Assembly: GCA_963965975.1 (NCBI GenBank)
Contig: OZ014412.1
Location: 9,088,849 to 9,152,848 of the forward strand
Reading direction: 5' to 3'
Origin: Xestospongia bergquistia
Taxonomy: Eukaryota; Porifera; Demospongiae; Haplosclerida; Petrosiidae
Length of the DNA: 64,000 nt
Of the stretch, positions 26,001 through 38,200 are shown one piece after another (the first letter of the stretch is position 1; each line of letters opens with the position of its first letter). A program made the position numbers and the translations under genes. The notes under the pieces are model-generated. The model worked only from the letters and a program-made list of their open reading frames with translations. It did not search any database and had not been told where the DNA came from.

Positions 26001-26630
26001 TGTTGCTCTAAATCTCTTCAACATGTTTCATTCTCTACACTTTGTCCAGATGAGTGTGTAACTCTGTTAACTAGTTCACATACTCTTCACACAATAGAAC
26101 TTTACCAGCTTTCACCTCTTAGTGTTGGAGCTGTTCTTGGACACTTATCAAAAAGTACTAATCTTAAAAACCTTCAAATTCATCAGAGTGAGGTCAAGAC
26201 TGAGTTTGTTCGTAGCCTTTTGACATCTTTACCTTCCTCTCACATCAAATCGCTTGAATTTATTAATTGTGCTATAGACTCTGTTACAGTTCGTATTATA
26301 GCTGATGCAGTGATGAACACCCCATCATTAGAGAAACTAAACCTCAGTGATAACCTAATAGATGATGAAGGTGGACATTATCTTGCTGATATGATACATG
26401 CAATTGTAAACCAGTCCTCAAAACATCAGTATCATGAAGTACATCTAGATCATAACCCATTCACTGAAACGACTATCTCAAGACTTCTTTATGAACTCTC
26501 ATCTTGTCATCCACGATCGATTGTAATAAAGCTTCGTTTATCAGTTGGATGGCAAGACTACGTACAGTCACTATTGGTTAGATATCCAAAAGTTGACAAA
26601 CTTGTGCTATTTGGCAAAACTAAACTTTAA
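22201..26630 (+). CDS. NLR-4: Death - CARD-like - NACHT (Walker B lost) - LRR receptor
   Basis: Model exons: 22201-22225, 22292-22630, 22689-22757, 22933-23008, 23414-23739, 23790-23852, 24178-26630 (1116 aa). One intron (23009-23413) is phase 2; the others are phase 1. Death domain at about 9-118, basic linker, CARD-like at about 180-278, Walker A GAPGIGKSM at about 391, LRRs to the end. The Walker B stretch reads LIILEGGSQFTDEL (471-475 EGGSQ) where every paralogue has EG(Y/F)DE, so both acidic residues after the Gly are replaced. The sensor-1 segment ITRSLTK also lacks the usual Pro. The frame is open throughout. Expect nucleotide binding without normal hydrolysis, that is, a constitutive, decoy or helper form. 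The LRR half alternates between NLR-3/7-like and NLR-8-like segments. Confidence 0.87.
23032..23084. repeat. (TA)n then (GT)n microsatellite in NLR-4 intron
   Basis: TA run followed directly by a GT run in the phase-2 intron. Seen directly. Confidence 0.9.
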
Positions 26631-27150
26631 TATGTATATGCAAACTTGATAAACTCTATTACGTATTGACTTTATCTCTCTACAATGTGTGCAGACACCT
26701 GTTTATTCAATACACACACAACATGCATGTGGTTCTAATTTTTCTATTGTAATGCTAGAAATTTGACTTAGTACTAGTACACATTAATTTTCATGCACTA
26801 TATAAGATTTGATGTTAGATATTATTGTATTCTGATCAATATGTTGTTTGTAATTTTTACATAAAATTATAAGGCTTAGCTACAATGAATGCATGTAAAG
26901 TGTTGTTAGTTGTACTTGTGTAGATCAGAATTTATCCCTTTATATCACCTTTATCTCTTTGGAACTGTAACATGGCTGGCATTTTAAATGAAAAACTGTT
27001 CTAACAGCTACACAAATGCTGTCTCCTATTTCTATCAGGCAGGAGAAACATTGCCTGTGTAGAATAAGCAGGTGACATAATTAGTGAGTCCAATGCCATT
27101 AAGTTAAGAATACTTTAAATTTATTTAAATTTGAATTTATTGCCTATCTG
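26631..27150. other. Intergenic, nothing recognised
   Basis: AT-rich; no open frame with family resemblance and no clear repeat structure seen. Confidence 0.5.
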
Positions 27151-27573
27151 CCTACAATTTTACCTTCCTCTCATCTCAAATCACTTGAGTTTATCAATTG
27201 CGCTATAGACTCTGTTACAGTTTGTATTATATCTAATGCAGTGATGAGGACCCTATCATTAGAGAAACTAAACCTCGATAATAACCTAATAGATGATGAA
27301 GGGGGATGTTATCTTGCTGATATGATACATTCACTGACTGCAACAAAGTCATTATCAGGCATGACACACAACCTCAGTAAAATGTCCTTAGATCACAATC
27401 CAATCACCAAAAGGACTATCTTGCGTCTTGTTCATAAGATTTCGTCTTGTCTTTCACAATCAGATATAAAGGTTTGTTTATCATTAGGATGGCGAGGTTA
27501 TGTATAATCACTTCCTACGTATCCTAGAGCTAAGCAACATTTACAATTTGGTAGAAACAATGGAGGTCAGTAA
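27151..27573 (+). pseudogene. NLR C-terminal LRR relic
   Basis: Matches the last ~140 codons of NLR genes, from the LPSSHLKSLEF segment through SLEKLNLDNNLIDDEGG to the C-terminal tail. An in-frame TAA (27505-27507) stands where paralogues have CAA, and the tail continues beyond it to a TAA at 27571-27573. Nothing upstream remains of NACHT or N-terminal exons, so this is a 3' fragment left by deletion or partial duplication. Confidence 0.85.
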
Positions 27574-28220
27574 CTTCCCAGACTTGTTGTTTTTATTAAT
27601 TATTTTCACATAAACAATTATCAACTGCTAATAAGTCTTAATTTTTGTATTGAATTTGAGTGCATTAAAAGTTGAATTGTGCATCATGATTTGTTTGCTA
27701 TAACTTTGAATGACGTCAGTATATTATTTGTATTATGTTTATTGTAACTTGTATACTATTCATTGACTATTTCAAGATTTTTATTCTAGTTCACAATGTC
27801 ATTTATTTGCTATTCATGTTGTTATTGAAAGTAATCATATTAATATGGAGGATTGTTGTGGTTATAAGAAACAAAACAAGATTTATTTTATATTGATTTG
27901 TATGAGTTAGTCAGCTGTTTGAGACAATCTAGATTCTTTCTATTATCACATTATCTGATACCAGATCAATCAGACTGATTACCACATAGTCTCATCAACT
28001 GTCAGTAAAGTTAAAATTTGATTTTATTAAACTGCACAGTTACATTACAATAACAATATAATAGTCTTTATTTATTGTTTTGATTTATTTTCTCTTTATT
28101 ATGTAGTCTCAAATTGATAAAAATACATGAACCAGCTAAAATTTATAACATTTGAAATTAAACAAAAATGTTTAAAAGTGATATAAAACTATTAGTCTGT
28201 ATATTTTATATGTAGCATGT
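27574..28220. other. Intergenic, 3' of NLR-5
   Basis: AT-rich stretch without coding potential between the LRR relic and the convergent end of NLR-5. Confidence 0.5.
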
Positions 28221-31200
28221 TTATTTAAAAATAAGTTTACATTCAATATTCTTACAATCAAAATGAGAACAAATATATTCCTTCCACTTTAAGGACACTG
28301 TCAGCTCTGCTACACTTGTGGGATATGATTGAGATATTGCTCTTACAATTTCCTCAAGCGATTCCTTTCCAATCGGATTGCGATTAATGTTGATTTTCTC
28401 AAAGGTTAACTTCCTGGTTTGAAGCATACATACAATGTGATTGATACCAGTATCTCGAATTAAGTTATTATCAAGATTAAGTCTGGCGATGCTGGTATTG
28501 TTAGTAACTGCTTCGGCGATAATTTTAGCAGTGGTGCATGATATACCACAGTTAATAAGTTCCAATGATTGTAGAGTAGTGTTTGCTTGAAGGCTTTGAG
28601 GTATACAATCTATGTCTTCTACAGTAATTTCGCTATCACTTACACACAGTGCAAGGCAGGATTTAGCTGTGGCAATGGAATATGAAATTATTTGCACACT
28701 ATCATGAGATAGCTGCCAAAGCTCAATACTTTCAATATTTGTTTCAGTCAAGAGTGTAGAACACTCTGTAGGGGAAAGCTTAGAAAATGAAACTAATTTT
28801 AATGATGGGACATTACACAATGCTTCGATTAACTGCTGGTGGCCATCATATTCGATAGGATTGTCATGGAAGGACAACATTTGTAGGCATGAAAATAAAC
28901 TAGGAAATTTGCTAGCCAGTGTATTACAGGCAGATGAATCTAGATTTGTTCCCCTCAATCCTAGAATGCAGACATTTTGAAGAGCCTTTGGTGCAATTGC
29001 CAATAATTGGCTAAAACCTTCACTTCCTATAGGATTAAGCTGAATTTTTATCATTTCAATCTGACCTGTTGGATTATCACCTATTCCTTTTTTAAGCATC
29101 ACAATATGATTGCTTAACAATGCACGAAAAGTGAATCCCAGATCCCATTTGCAATTACTTAGTCTTATGCACCAACCTACAGCATAAAAGTCTTGCAATG
29201 TTGGCATCGGCCATGTACGAAATATGCGTTGAAGCTTATCATCAGGCTTAGTCAGTAAATCTCGTGTTAAGACTTTGTTTTGAGATTCAAAGAGCTGTTG
29301 AATCAAGTTAAAGTCAGAAACTTCGTCAGGAATAGTCAAGGTTATTGATTTGAGACCAGTTAAACCAGCCAAAAAACGAAGTACCACAACAAATGAAGAG
29401 TTCTTAGCTAAACACTCATATATATGTTGCTGTTCATCTTCAGAAAGTTGAGAAATATGATATGCAGCAAGAAATTCTTGTATAGTTAAATGTGGAAAGC
29501 TGTATGAGTAGATTATACCAGAATCCACTTGACTGTGAGATTCTCCTAGAATCAGATCAAGGCTCTGAGTGACAGTCTCTTGGTCATCCTTCGAAAGATC
29601 ATGGTGCTGAAAAACCAAAGTTTGATTATTGCAAAGCATATCGTAAGCAAATTTACAAACTTTACAAAACATAGGAAATAGTTCTGGACGTTTTTTGTAC
29701 AGTTTCAGATCCTCAATCTTTTTAAGAGTAAAATTTTTATCATTGAGGTATCTCAGGAGCTGTGCTTTAACTATGGCTATATAAAGGTCAGTTAGGGTTT
29801 CTGGACGTTGCTTTTGTGCAAAAATTTTGATTAGTATTGCTAAGTTAAGAGGCACATAAAGACAACCCTTAACGTGAGGGAAATGGTCAAGATAGTCATT
29901 TAGAGCAGAAATATCATCATGTCTCTTAAATGAAGCAGAAATATACTCATTTACACTACTATGACTGAAGCCCAATATTTCTAAACGTAATGAAAATTCA
30001 ATTGTAACTAAATTTAAAAGCTCTTCAGTAGCACTGTGACGTGTAGTAACCATTACTGTAGCTGCAGAGAGAATGCTACCATCAATAAGCTTTGTGAAGA
30101 TAGATTCATTTTGCCGAAGATTTTTTGGAAGCTCGTCAAAACCTTCTAGGATAATAAAAACTTTTAAGTTACTTCCTTGACTTCTTACTACTTTAAAAAC
30201 ATTTTCTCCTAAAGACCTGTCATCACTAGGAAACAGATCACTAGGGTCTTTCGCTTCCTGAACTGTTTTGTCTCTTAGACGCAACATAACAAAAAGATCG
30301 TATTCAGAAAAAAGCTCTCCTTTCTTAGAATTTTTCCATCGTTTGCAAAACTCAAGCGCTAATGTAGATTTTCCAATTCCAGGAGCACCTTCTACCAAAA
30401 AACGTGAACCACATTTAATTTTATCTTTCAGATCTTCATATGATATCTTTTCTTTTTTATGAAGTATGTCTTCAATATTACCGTGAATTGTAGACCTTGA
30501 AAACTCATCATCTTCTGGTAGATCTGATTTCATAATAACAGCAAGATCAACAAACCGTTGAATCTTTTCACTAAGCCACTTGTTGTCTGGTTTTTGTATC
30601 ATTTCATACTTTCTTTGTAGGAAAGTCTTGTATTTTAAAATTGTGACTTTGTCATCATCAGCTATGGAATTAGTACCTTAAAGCATAAAAGTGGAATAAT
30701 TGTATTAAAAAGGCACAACTACAACTTACTATGTATATTTTCAGACATTCTACTGTTTGTAGACTCTTCAATCGCAGGTAATGTTGTGATGGATACTTCA
30801 GATTGTAGTTTAACTGGAAGAATTACTAAATTAGAAAATATAATTATATAGTTAATAGTATGCCAGTATGAAGAGACTTTTTAACTTACTGGCTTCTCTT
30901 CTCATTTTATCCTCTAGTACTGACAAAGCTGGCATATCATTCCAATTGTTATGCAACAACTCCAAAAACTTAGCAAACTGATTGTTGTCTTTTCTTCGTC
31001 TTTCAATATTAACTCCCAATGAACTAAACATTGCCTTCACTTTAATAGGAACAGAGGACAATTTATACACACGATCTTTTTCTGCAATACTAATGAGCTT
31101 ATAGGTACAAAGATCAGTAGCCATTTTATTTGCAGTATCAGCATCTTTTATGGCATCAACAAGGTCATCATAATAATGTTTGAATATTTGTGATGCTGTG

Positions 31201-32075
31201 TTGTTGAGATCAGGAACATCAGCTGTATCCGGAATATCTGCTGTACAAGAACTGAGTGCTCTCAATAATGACTGAGACTGTTCTTTAGGAACCATAGCTT
31301 GCTCTCTAGTTTCTGTGATAAAAAATAAAAAAAATTCTTAATAGATAATGAATAACATCACTGTTAATTATTGTGGTTAAGAGTTTTGTTGTTGTTTTAT
31401 AATAACAAAACTAAAGAGCCTATTGGCCATATGCATGGCAAGTGGACATAAACAAATTTATATAATAATGCCACCATGGAATTAGAATATATCTACCAGT
31501 TCATACTTCTTATTAGTGAAGTAATAATAAGAAAAAATTAATACTGTAAAACACAGTTTTGTTACAGTTGAGGGGTGGGTCACATTATGCAAATTTGTGT
31601 TTTTTCTAATAATAATGTTGATAATACACTATACAGCAAACAGTCTAATTAATGTTGATATAACTCACATCTAAACAAACTTACCATATTCCTTTATCAT
31701 CTCATCAGATATGCTTTTGAGATTCTCAGAAATGTCCAGAAGAGCTAAACAAAATGTTTTAAATAACTTGTTTCTATCCATAGGAGAAGAGTGATGCAGA
31801 GTTTTGTCAAATGAGTCCAGCAGCCTACGGGCTTTCTCTTGAGCAGATATCCCGGTAGTTGTGTGTATTTCATCTTTTACTGACTTATCAATAACGCCTT
31901 TACTGTACAATATATCTGTAAAGGTATTGATTGATTCATTTGAACTACCAAAGAAGCGAGACAACTCGTAGTACTTCTCACGGAATACAGTTGCTTCCAA
32001 CGAGCTCTCTGTAATCGCATAATAATTGTCTAAACTAACCAAATCTTATGATTTACCTTTGTTTGTCTGGTCCAT
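28221..32075 (-). CDS. NLR-5: CARD-like - CARD-like - NACHT - LRR receptor, divergent lineage
   Basis: Model exons on the minus strand: 32075-32057, 32008-31685, 31312-30890, 30813-30730, 30676-28221 (1101 aa), all phase 1. Intron 1 is only 48 nt. An N-terminal death-fold domain at about 8-114 looks CARD-like (helical, with LYSKGVIDKSVKDEI). A second CARD-like domain lies at about 155-256. Walker A GAPGIGKS at about 380; Walker B FIILEGFDELPK; FPHLTIQEFLAAYH instead of FLHLT; LRRs such as SIARLNLDNNLIRDTG. It is the most diverged receptor in the window by eye. Start codons of NLR-5 and NLR-6 are 130 bp apart and divergent. A decayed copy of its 5' half lies upstream of NLR-7. Confidence 0.87.
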
Positions 32076-32204
32076 ATTAAGAGAACGACACGCCCGTTTT
32101 TACCCTCCCATTGGCTACGCAATGGTGACCCTCCTACTTTTTCCTTTAGCGGAATGGTTTCCGGAAACCGTGTAGTGGGAAAGTAGTGTATTCCCCAGAT
32201 CCCC
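32076..32204. promoter_or_regulatory. Divergent promoter between NLR-5 and NLR-6
   Basis: Of the 129 bp between the two start codons, 32156-32169 is a perfect 14-bp palindrome, GGTTTCCGGAAACC, whose core TTCCGGAA could serve ETS-type (GGAA) or STAT-like factors. ATTGG at 32110-32114 is a CCAAT box on the minus strand, about 35 bp upstream of the NLR-5 ATG. The palindrome core and surrounding sequence recur upstream of NLR-7 (48062-48126), so this promoter has been duplicated. Factor identities are inference. Confidence 0.6.
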
Positions 32205-35200
32205 ATGGCTACCATTAACAAGAAGGACTCCTGTAAGTGCATTTATAATAAAGTTGGAATCGCTTATATTCAGTAATAATGTTGTAACTATTGACTATGT
32301 AATATATGTCATCATAAATAACAGAGTATTAAGAAATAAAATCAGTTAGTTACAATAATTATGATAAAAGATGTCGCCATATATAGTAGAGAAGATAACG
32401 TAGAAAAGTTTAATTACCAGTTTAATACGTGGTTACGCTTAATGTTCATGTATAAAATGTAGTATCTATAGGTCTGATAGGAAGTCATTCTTTGCTAAGT
32501 ATAGTTAATTTTTAGGGGAAAAGAATCTGTTTAATACACAACAAGGTGTGGACTTCCTGATGGACCTATAGATACAGCCTATATAAATTTAATATGTTAT
32601 TTTGTCACAGGTATGATTTATAACCACTCATTGAATCAAATTTACTATATAATATTAAATTTTTCTTGGTATATATCACTGAAGAAATTGGTTGGTTGAT
32701 TTAACCAATATATGGTCATTTAGGTTGCATGTAAGATATTAACAAGTAGTGAAGATCTCACTGTTTTCATAACCAATATACTGATTGACACTTGGCATTC
32801 ATATAGTTAATTATCAGAACTATGAACATTCTGTTTAAGTCTCATTAGTTAAACACAAGAATGTTATGGATGCTGCATGGATCTGTGTGTGGGAACTCTT
32901 CGCTATGGAACATATAACAGACAGTTCTGCATATCAAATAAATGTTCTGAGGAGTAGTTTGTTGAAGTAAATGAACTGTCAGTTTCATAGTAATTAGTAA
33001 TCAAAACAATATAGTACTTTTCTATGTATTTTGTATATATGTGTGTGTGTATGAAACCTAAGTGACCACAAGTCGCACCTTAGCGACCACAAGTTGGTTA
33101 AAACAACCAATCTATTTTATCAGGATATAATATTACCAATAAAGTGGGCTAAATTTAAGAAAAGAGTTAAGTGTTTTAATTTAAATAATTATGTAAATTT
33201 TAACAACTTTGATACATTTCTAACTTAATGAAATGTTTTTAATTCTGTTATAAAATTTAGTAAAGGATGTTACTGATGGTGCCAGTCATTTTTCTGACAC
33301 TCAAATTGCACATCAAACTCTCCGTGTTAATAATACACTAATATTGGAAGCTAACCTTGACCTACATTCTTTGGGAAGCAAGTTATTTAGTCTTGAGATT
33401 ATCAGTGAAAATGACTGGAAACAGCTTACTGATGACTATACTGGCAAAAGGGCTGAAGAACGTATGTCATGTTTACTTGATATTGTTAGAGCTACTGTTC
33501 GAAGTAATAGAACTGTGTTTAATCAATTTGTTATGATACTCAGTGGAGGTAGTCAGAGGGAAAAAGACCTTGCTGAAAGATTAATTAAAAGTTATCAAGG
33601 TAATGAAGCTAGTAATTTGGTCCTTATGCAATTACAAATTATCAAACTGTTCATAGAGATGTAAAATAGATTTTTTGTCACATCATTGGAAGGGAAGAGA
33701 TTAGAGTCTTTGGAAATATAGTAATATATTAACATGATTATTTTCAAAGAAAAACTTCATGTGCAAAAGATTCAATGATTGTTATAGGTAATTCTACAAA
33801 ATGAAAATTATTAATTTATGATTTAAAAGACTCAAGATATACTATATTATTTACTTTATCAATTCATTTGAAAAATATATAATATACATGTGTACATATA
33901 GATATGATTATACAAGATGCTATTGTTTACTTTATGATGAAATTATAATGAAGTCACAACAGTGTGATGTTACTTCAGTGACATTAAATTAAAGTGTAAA
34001 CATTTTACTTTCTCTCTGAATCAATATGCCATTAGTTTAATATTATAATCAACATACTATATAAACCTACTTATTCATTTGTTGAGCAATATCTCAATTG
34101 TCTTTTATAATACATTTCAAATTTTTTTGTTTATTACTTTGACCTCTAGATATTGATGCAAAACATGCTCAGACTAATTCTGAGAGCTCAAGTCTGCCTA
34201 AAGAACATGTTTCTATGCCCTATGACAAAAGTTATAAAGGTATGTTCAACCCTTATATGTACACTTCATGTTTCGACCTACAAAAGGCATTCTAATCATA
34301 AGTCTTCTTATAACTAAAATTAATTTGTACAATTACACATATTTCATACTTGCCACTGTAAAAATTGATTAGTTAATTTAACCAATGCATGGTTATGTGG
34401 GTTGCAAAGTCACCTTAATACTACTTTGATTACTAATGTGTTATGAAATTATTGGTTATGTAGCTACATAAACAGTAGGACATTAGTAATGAAAACAGTA
34501 TTATGGTTACTTTTCTAACAAAAATAAGTTTGTAATTGCAACCTGTATAACCAAATAATGGTTAAATTAACCAATCAATTTTTACAGTGTGTTCGTACAT
34601 TCAGAATGTACCGTGTAAAAAAAAACTTACAATGTAAATGTTCATACATAAAAGATTGCATAATTTTCAAGTCTGTACAATTTACATAATTACATGTGTT
34701 TTGCAGCTGCAACTGCAGATAACTAAAGAATATTTACGACAAAAGCACTTTACAATATTAGTATATAAATACATGTACAAATGTAATACTTAAGTATCTA
34801 AGTCTGTTGAAGAGTGCTCGATGTCGTTTAGACAGAGCGGGTTAGAACAGAATTAAAGGACAAAAGAACAGAGCTCTCGCTGTGTTGCTGTTACTCCGAG
34901 TTTCACGCGTTATGCGATCGTCAGACAGCTGTCTGACGATCGCATAACGCGTGAAACTCGGAGTAACAGCAACACAGCAAGAGCTCTGTTCTTTTGTCCT
35001 TTAATTCTGTACAAATGTAATATATTATTTACATTATTGTTTATTTTAGAGTGGGACAAAAAAGATGAATGCTTTCAAACAGCTAAAACAAAGCCATCAT
35101 TAAATAAAGGTAAAATTATTATGCAGTATATTTTAATTTACTGAATAACATCATTAAAACATAGATCAGTCCCAATGTTTTGACACTAAGACTCCCAATG

Positions 35201-38200
35201 CAGTTACTGCTAAGCAAGTGACAGGGCAGCTATGGCTGAATAATCCATCTTCACAAATCTTTGATAAATTCTATGACAGAATTGTTGCTGTCATTAGCAA
35301 AGAAAAAGATCTCAGTGATCATTTCATTGAAACTTTGTATGCTAATTTCCTCTTTCCTACTATGGAAAAAAAGATAGCTGATCAATTAGTTTGCTTAGAC
35401 ATTAAAAATAGAACAGTAATGAGATACCTTAGTACTTTCATAAACAGAAGCAGTAATCCTGAAAAAGCTCTTGCTAAGGTTCTTATGATACTTGCCAAAT
35501 TCCCAGAACTGGAAACATTGGCTACTGATATGAGAAAAGAATGTATGTTATTTGTGGTTATTATATCAATCAATAATTACATTACATAGATCATGCAAAG
35601 ATTGACATTCAAATTAAGTTAGTAGATACACTACAACTAGAGATTAAAGGACATTTTTTATTGACAACGTCAAGTACATGTAAGTGATATATTTATGCCC
35701 ATTGATTCACACATTAATAGTGCTGATATTATTTCTGTTTCATTTTAGTTGCTTGTACAGACTTGTCAGAACCTTCATTGACTAAACCAATTAAAGATTA
35801 TGGAGAGCTTTTATGTAGTACCTACAAGCGATGGCATTGTGCAGATACTAAGTGGCCTCAAGTTTCGTCTTCTGTTAAGAATATGTTTGTTGACTTAGCT
35901 ATTGTTGAGAATGACCCAGATTGCTCTGTTGATGACATCATTGAAAAGAAGAAGACACCTATATCATTGGAGGATCTTTGTCAACTTCCATGTGGCTCTT
36001 TAATACTTATAGAAGGTGCTCCGGGCATTGGTAAGTCTACACTAGCCTATGAGCTATGCCGTCAATGGTCTAATGGTGTGGCACTCCAGCATCATCACTT
36101 AGTGTTCTTACTGCAGTTAAGAAATAAAACTGTACAAAGTAGTTTGTTATCTATTGAGAAATTACTTGGTTGTTATCTTGATAAGCAATCATGGAAATCC
36201 CGAGCTGTTCAAGATATCGTTGATGAAAGTGGTAGTGGTGTGTTAATTATTTTAGAAGGTTATGATGAACTTCCAGATAGCATAGATGGTGCTTATGTAG
36301 TTAATGAAGTAATACTACGAAATATTTTAAAAGCAACCATTATTGTTACTACGCGTCCCTCTGCTAAACACAAGTTAATACAAAACACTCATTCATTTAC
36401 TCATCATATTGAAGTATTGGGATTTACAAAAGCTAGTAAAGAGCAGTACATTAGCAAGTTTTTTAAAGGCAAAGAGTCATTACATGATAGCTTTTGCCAA
36501 CATATAAAACGCTTTCCTATTATTGAGGGATGTCTCTATGTTCCCATTAATCTTGCTATTACTTTAAATGTCTTTCAAGACTCTTTTGTTGATGGTAGAG
36601 ACTCTTGTCTACCAGAAACTATGACAGAGCTTTATGACACTTTAATACGAATGTTGATATACCGACATTTAAAAAGTCTTCATCCTAGTATGAACATCAA
36701 CTTTAGTAACCTAAAAGAGTTACCACAGCCAACATTGTCTGTATTTCAGAACCTTTGTAAGATTGCATATAATGGTATTTGTAAAAACCAGGGGCTTGTT
36801 TTTTATCGTCAGGAAAGCTTTGAGACACTAGGCTTAATGCAAAAAGAATCACAAATGCTTCCAAGTAAAGGTGGTGATGTGTTTGTTTATAATTTTCTTC
36901 ATTTGACTATTCAAGAGTTTTTAGCAGCATATCATGTACATGAAAACCAGCAAGAGGTCCACAGACTTTTCAGTAGATGTAACAATGTGTTGAAATTGGC
37001 TATTATGATGCGCTTCTTAGCTGGTTTAACAAAGCTGGAATCAGTACACTTTCCTATTCCAGATAAATTATACAACTGTAACATTTTTTATCAGTTTTTT
37101 GAGGCAAGAAATGATGTTCTTACCTCTGAGCTTTTAAGTAGAAGAAAATATTTGAAAATAGCACGTCTGTCACCAACTCCTACTCCACTGGATATGTTCA
37201 TGATAGGTCGTTGTGTTGCTTTGGGTAGTTGTCGTTGGAGACTTGGTTTTACATTACGTGGTATGGGTAGTGAACATTTAGAAATGTTTGCATCTGGTTT
37301 GAATTTTAAAGGTGAAGTTAAAGGTCAAATTGAGCATTTTGGTTTTTCATTGAATCCGCTTGGCAATAAAAGTTCAAAATTTTTTTTTAAATTGCCAGGA
37401 TTTATTATAAACAATTTACACAGTCTTTATTTACGAGGTATTGAAGTTGATGTTAACTGTTTGGACAATTTAGTATTAGCAGTACCAAATCTTATCAACT
37501 TAAAGATGTTTCTTTTTCATGATAATAACTTCAAAGAAGGTGAACAAAAGTACTTCATTGAAAGTCTATGCTCTTCTAAATTCCTTCAACATGTTTCATT
37601 CTCCAGACTTGGTCCAGATGAGTGTGAGACCCTGTTAACTAATTTATATACACTTCACACAATAGAACTTTACCAACTTTCACCTCCTAGTGTTGAAACT
37701 GTTATAAGATGCTTATCAAACCCTACTACTCTTAGCAATCTTCAAATTTGTCAGAGTAAAGTCAAAGCTGAGTTTACTACGTATCTTCCCACAACTCTAC
37801 CTTCCTCTCATCTCAAATCACTCGAATTTATTAATTGTGTTATAGACTCTGTTACAGTTCGTATTATAGCTGATGCAGTGAAGAAGACCCCATCATTAGA
37901 GAAACTAAACCTCAGTGATAACCTAATAGATTATGAAGGTGGACATCATCTTATTGATATGATACACTCATTGACTGCAGCAGAGTCATTGCCAGGTATA
38001 ACACACAACCTCAATGAAGTATTCCTAGATCACAACCCATTCACAGATAGGACTATCCTGAGACTTGTCCATGAGCTTCCATCTTGTCTTTCACGATCAG
38101 CCATAAAGGTTCGTTTATCAATAGGATGGCAAGAATACGTACAATTACTTCCTACTTATCCTGAGGTTAAAGAATATTTGCTATTTGACAGAAGCAATGA

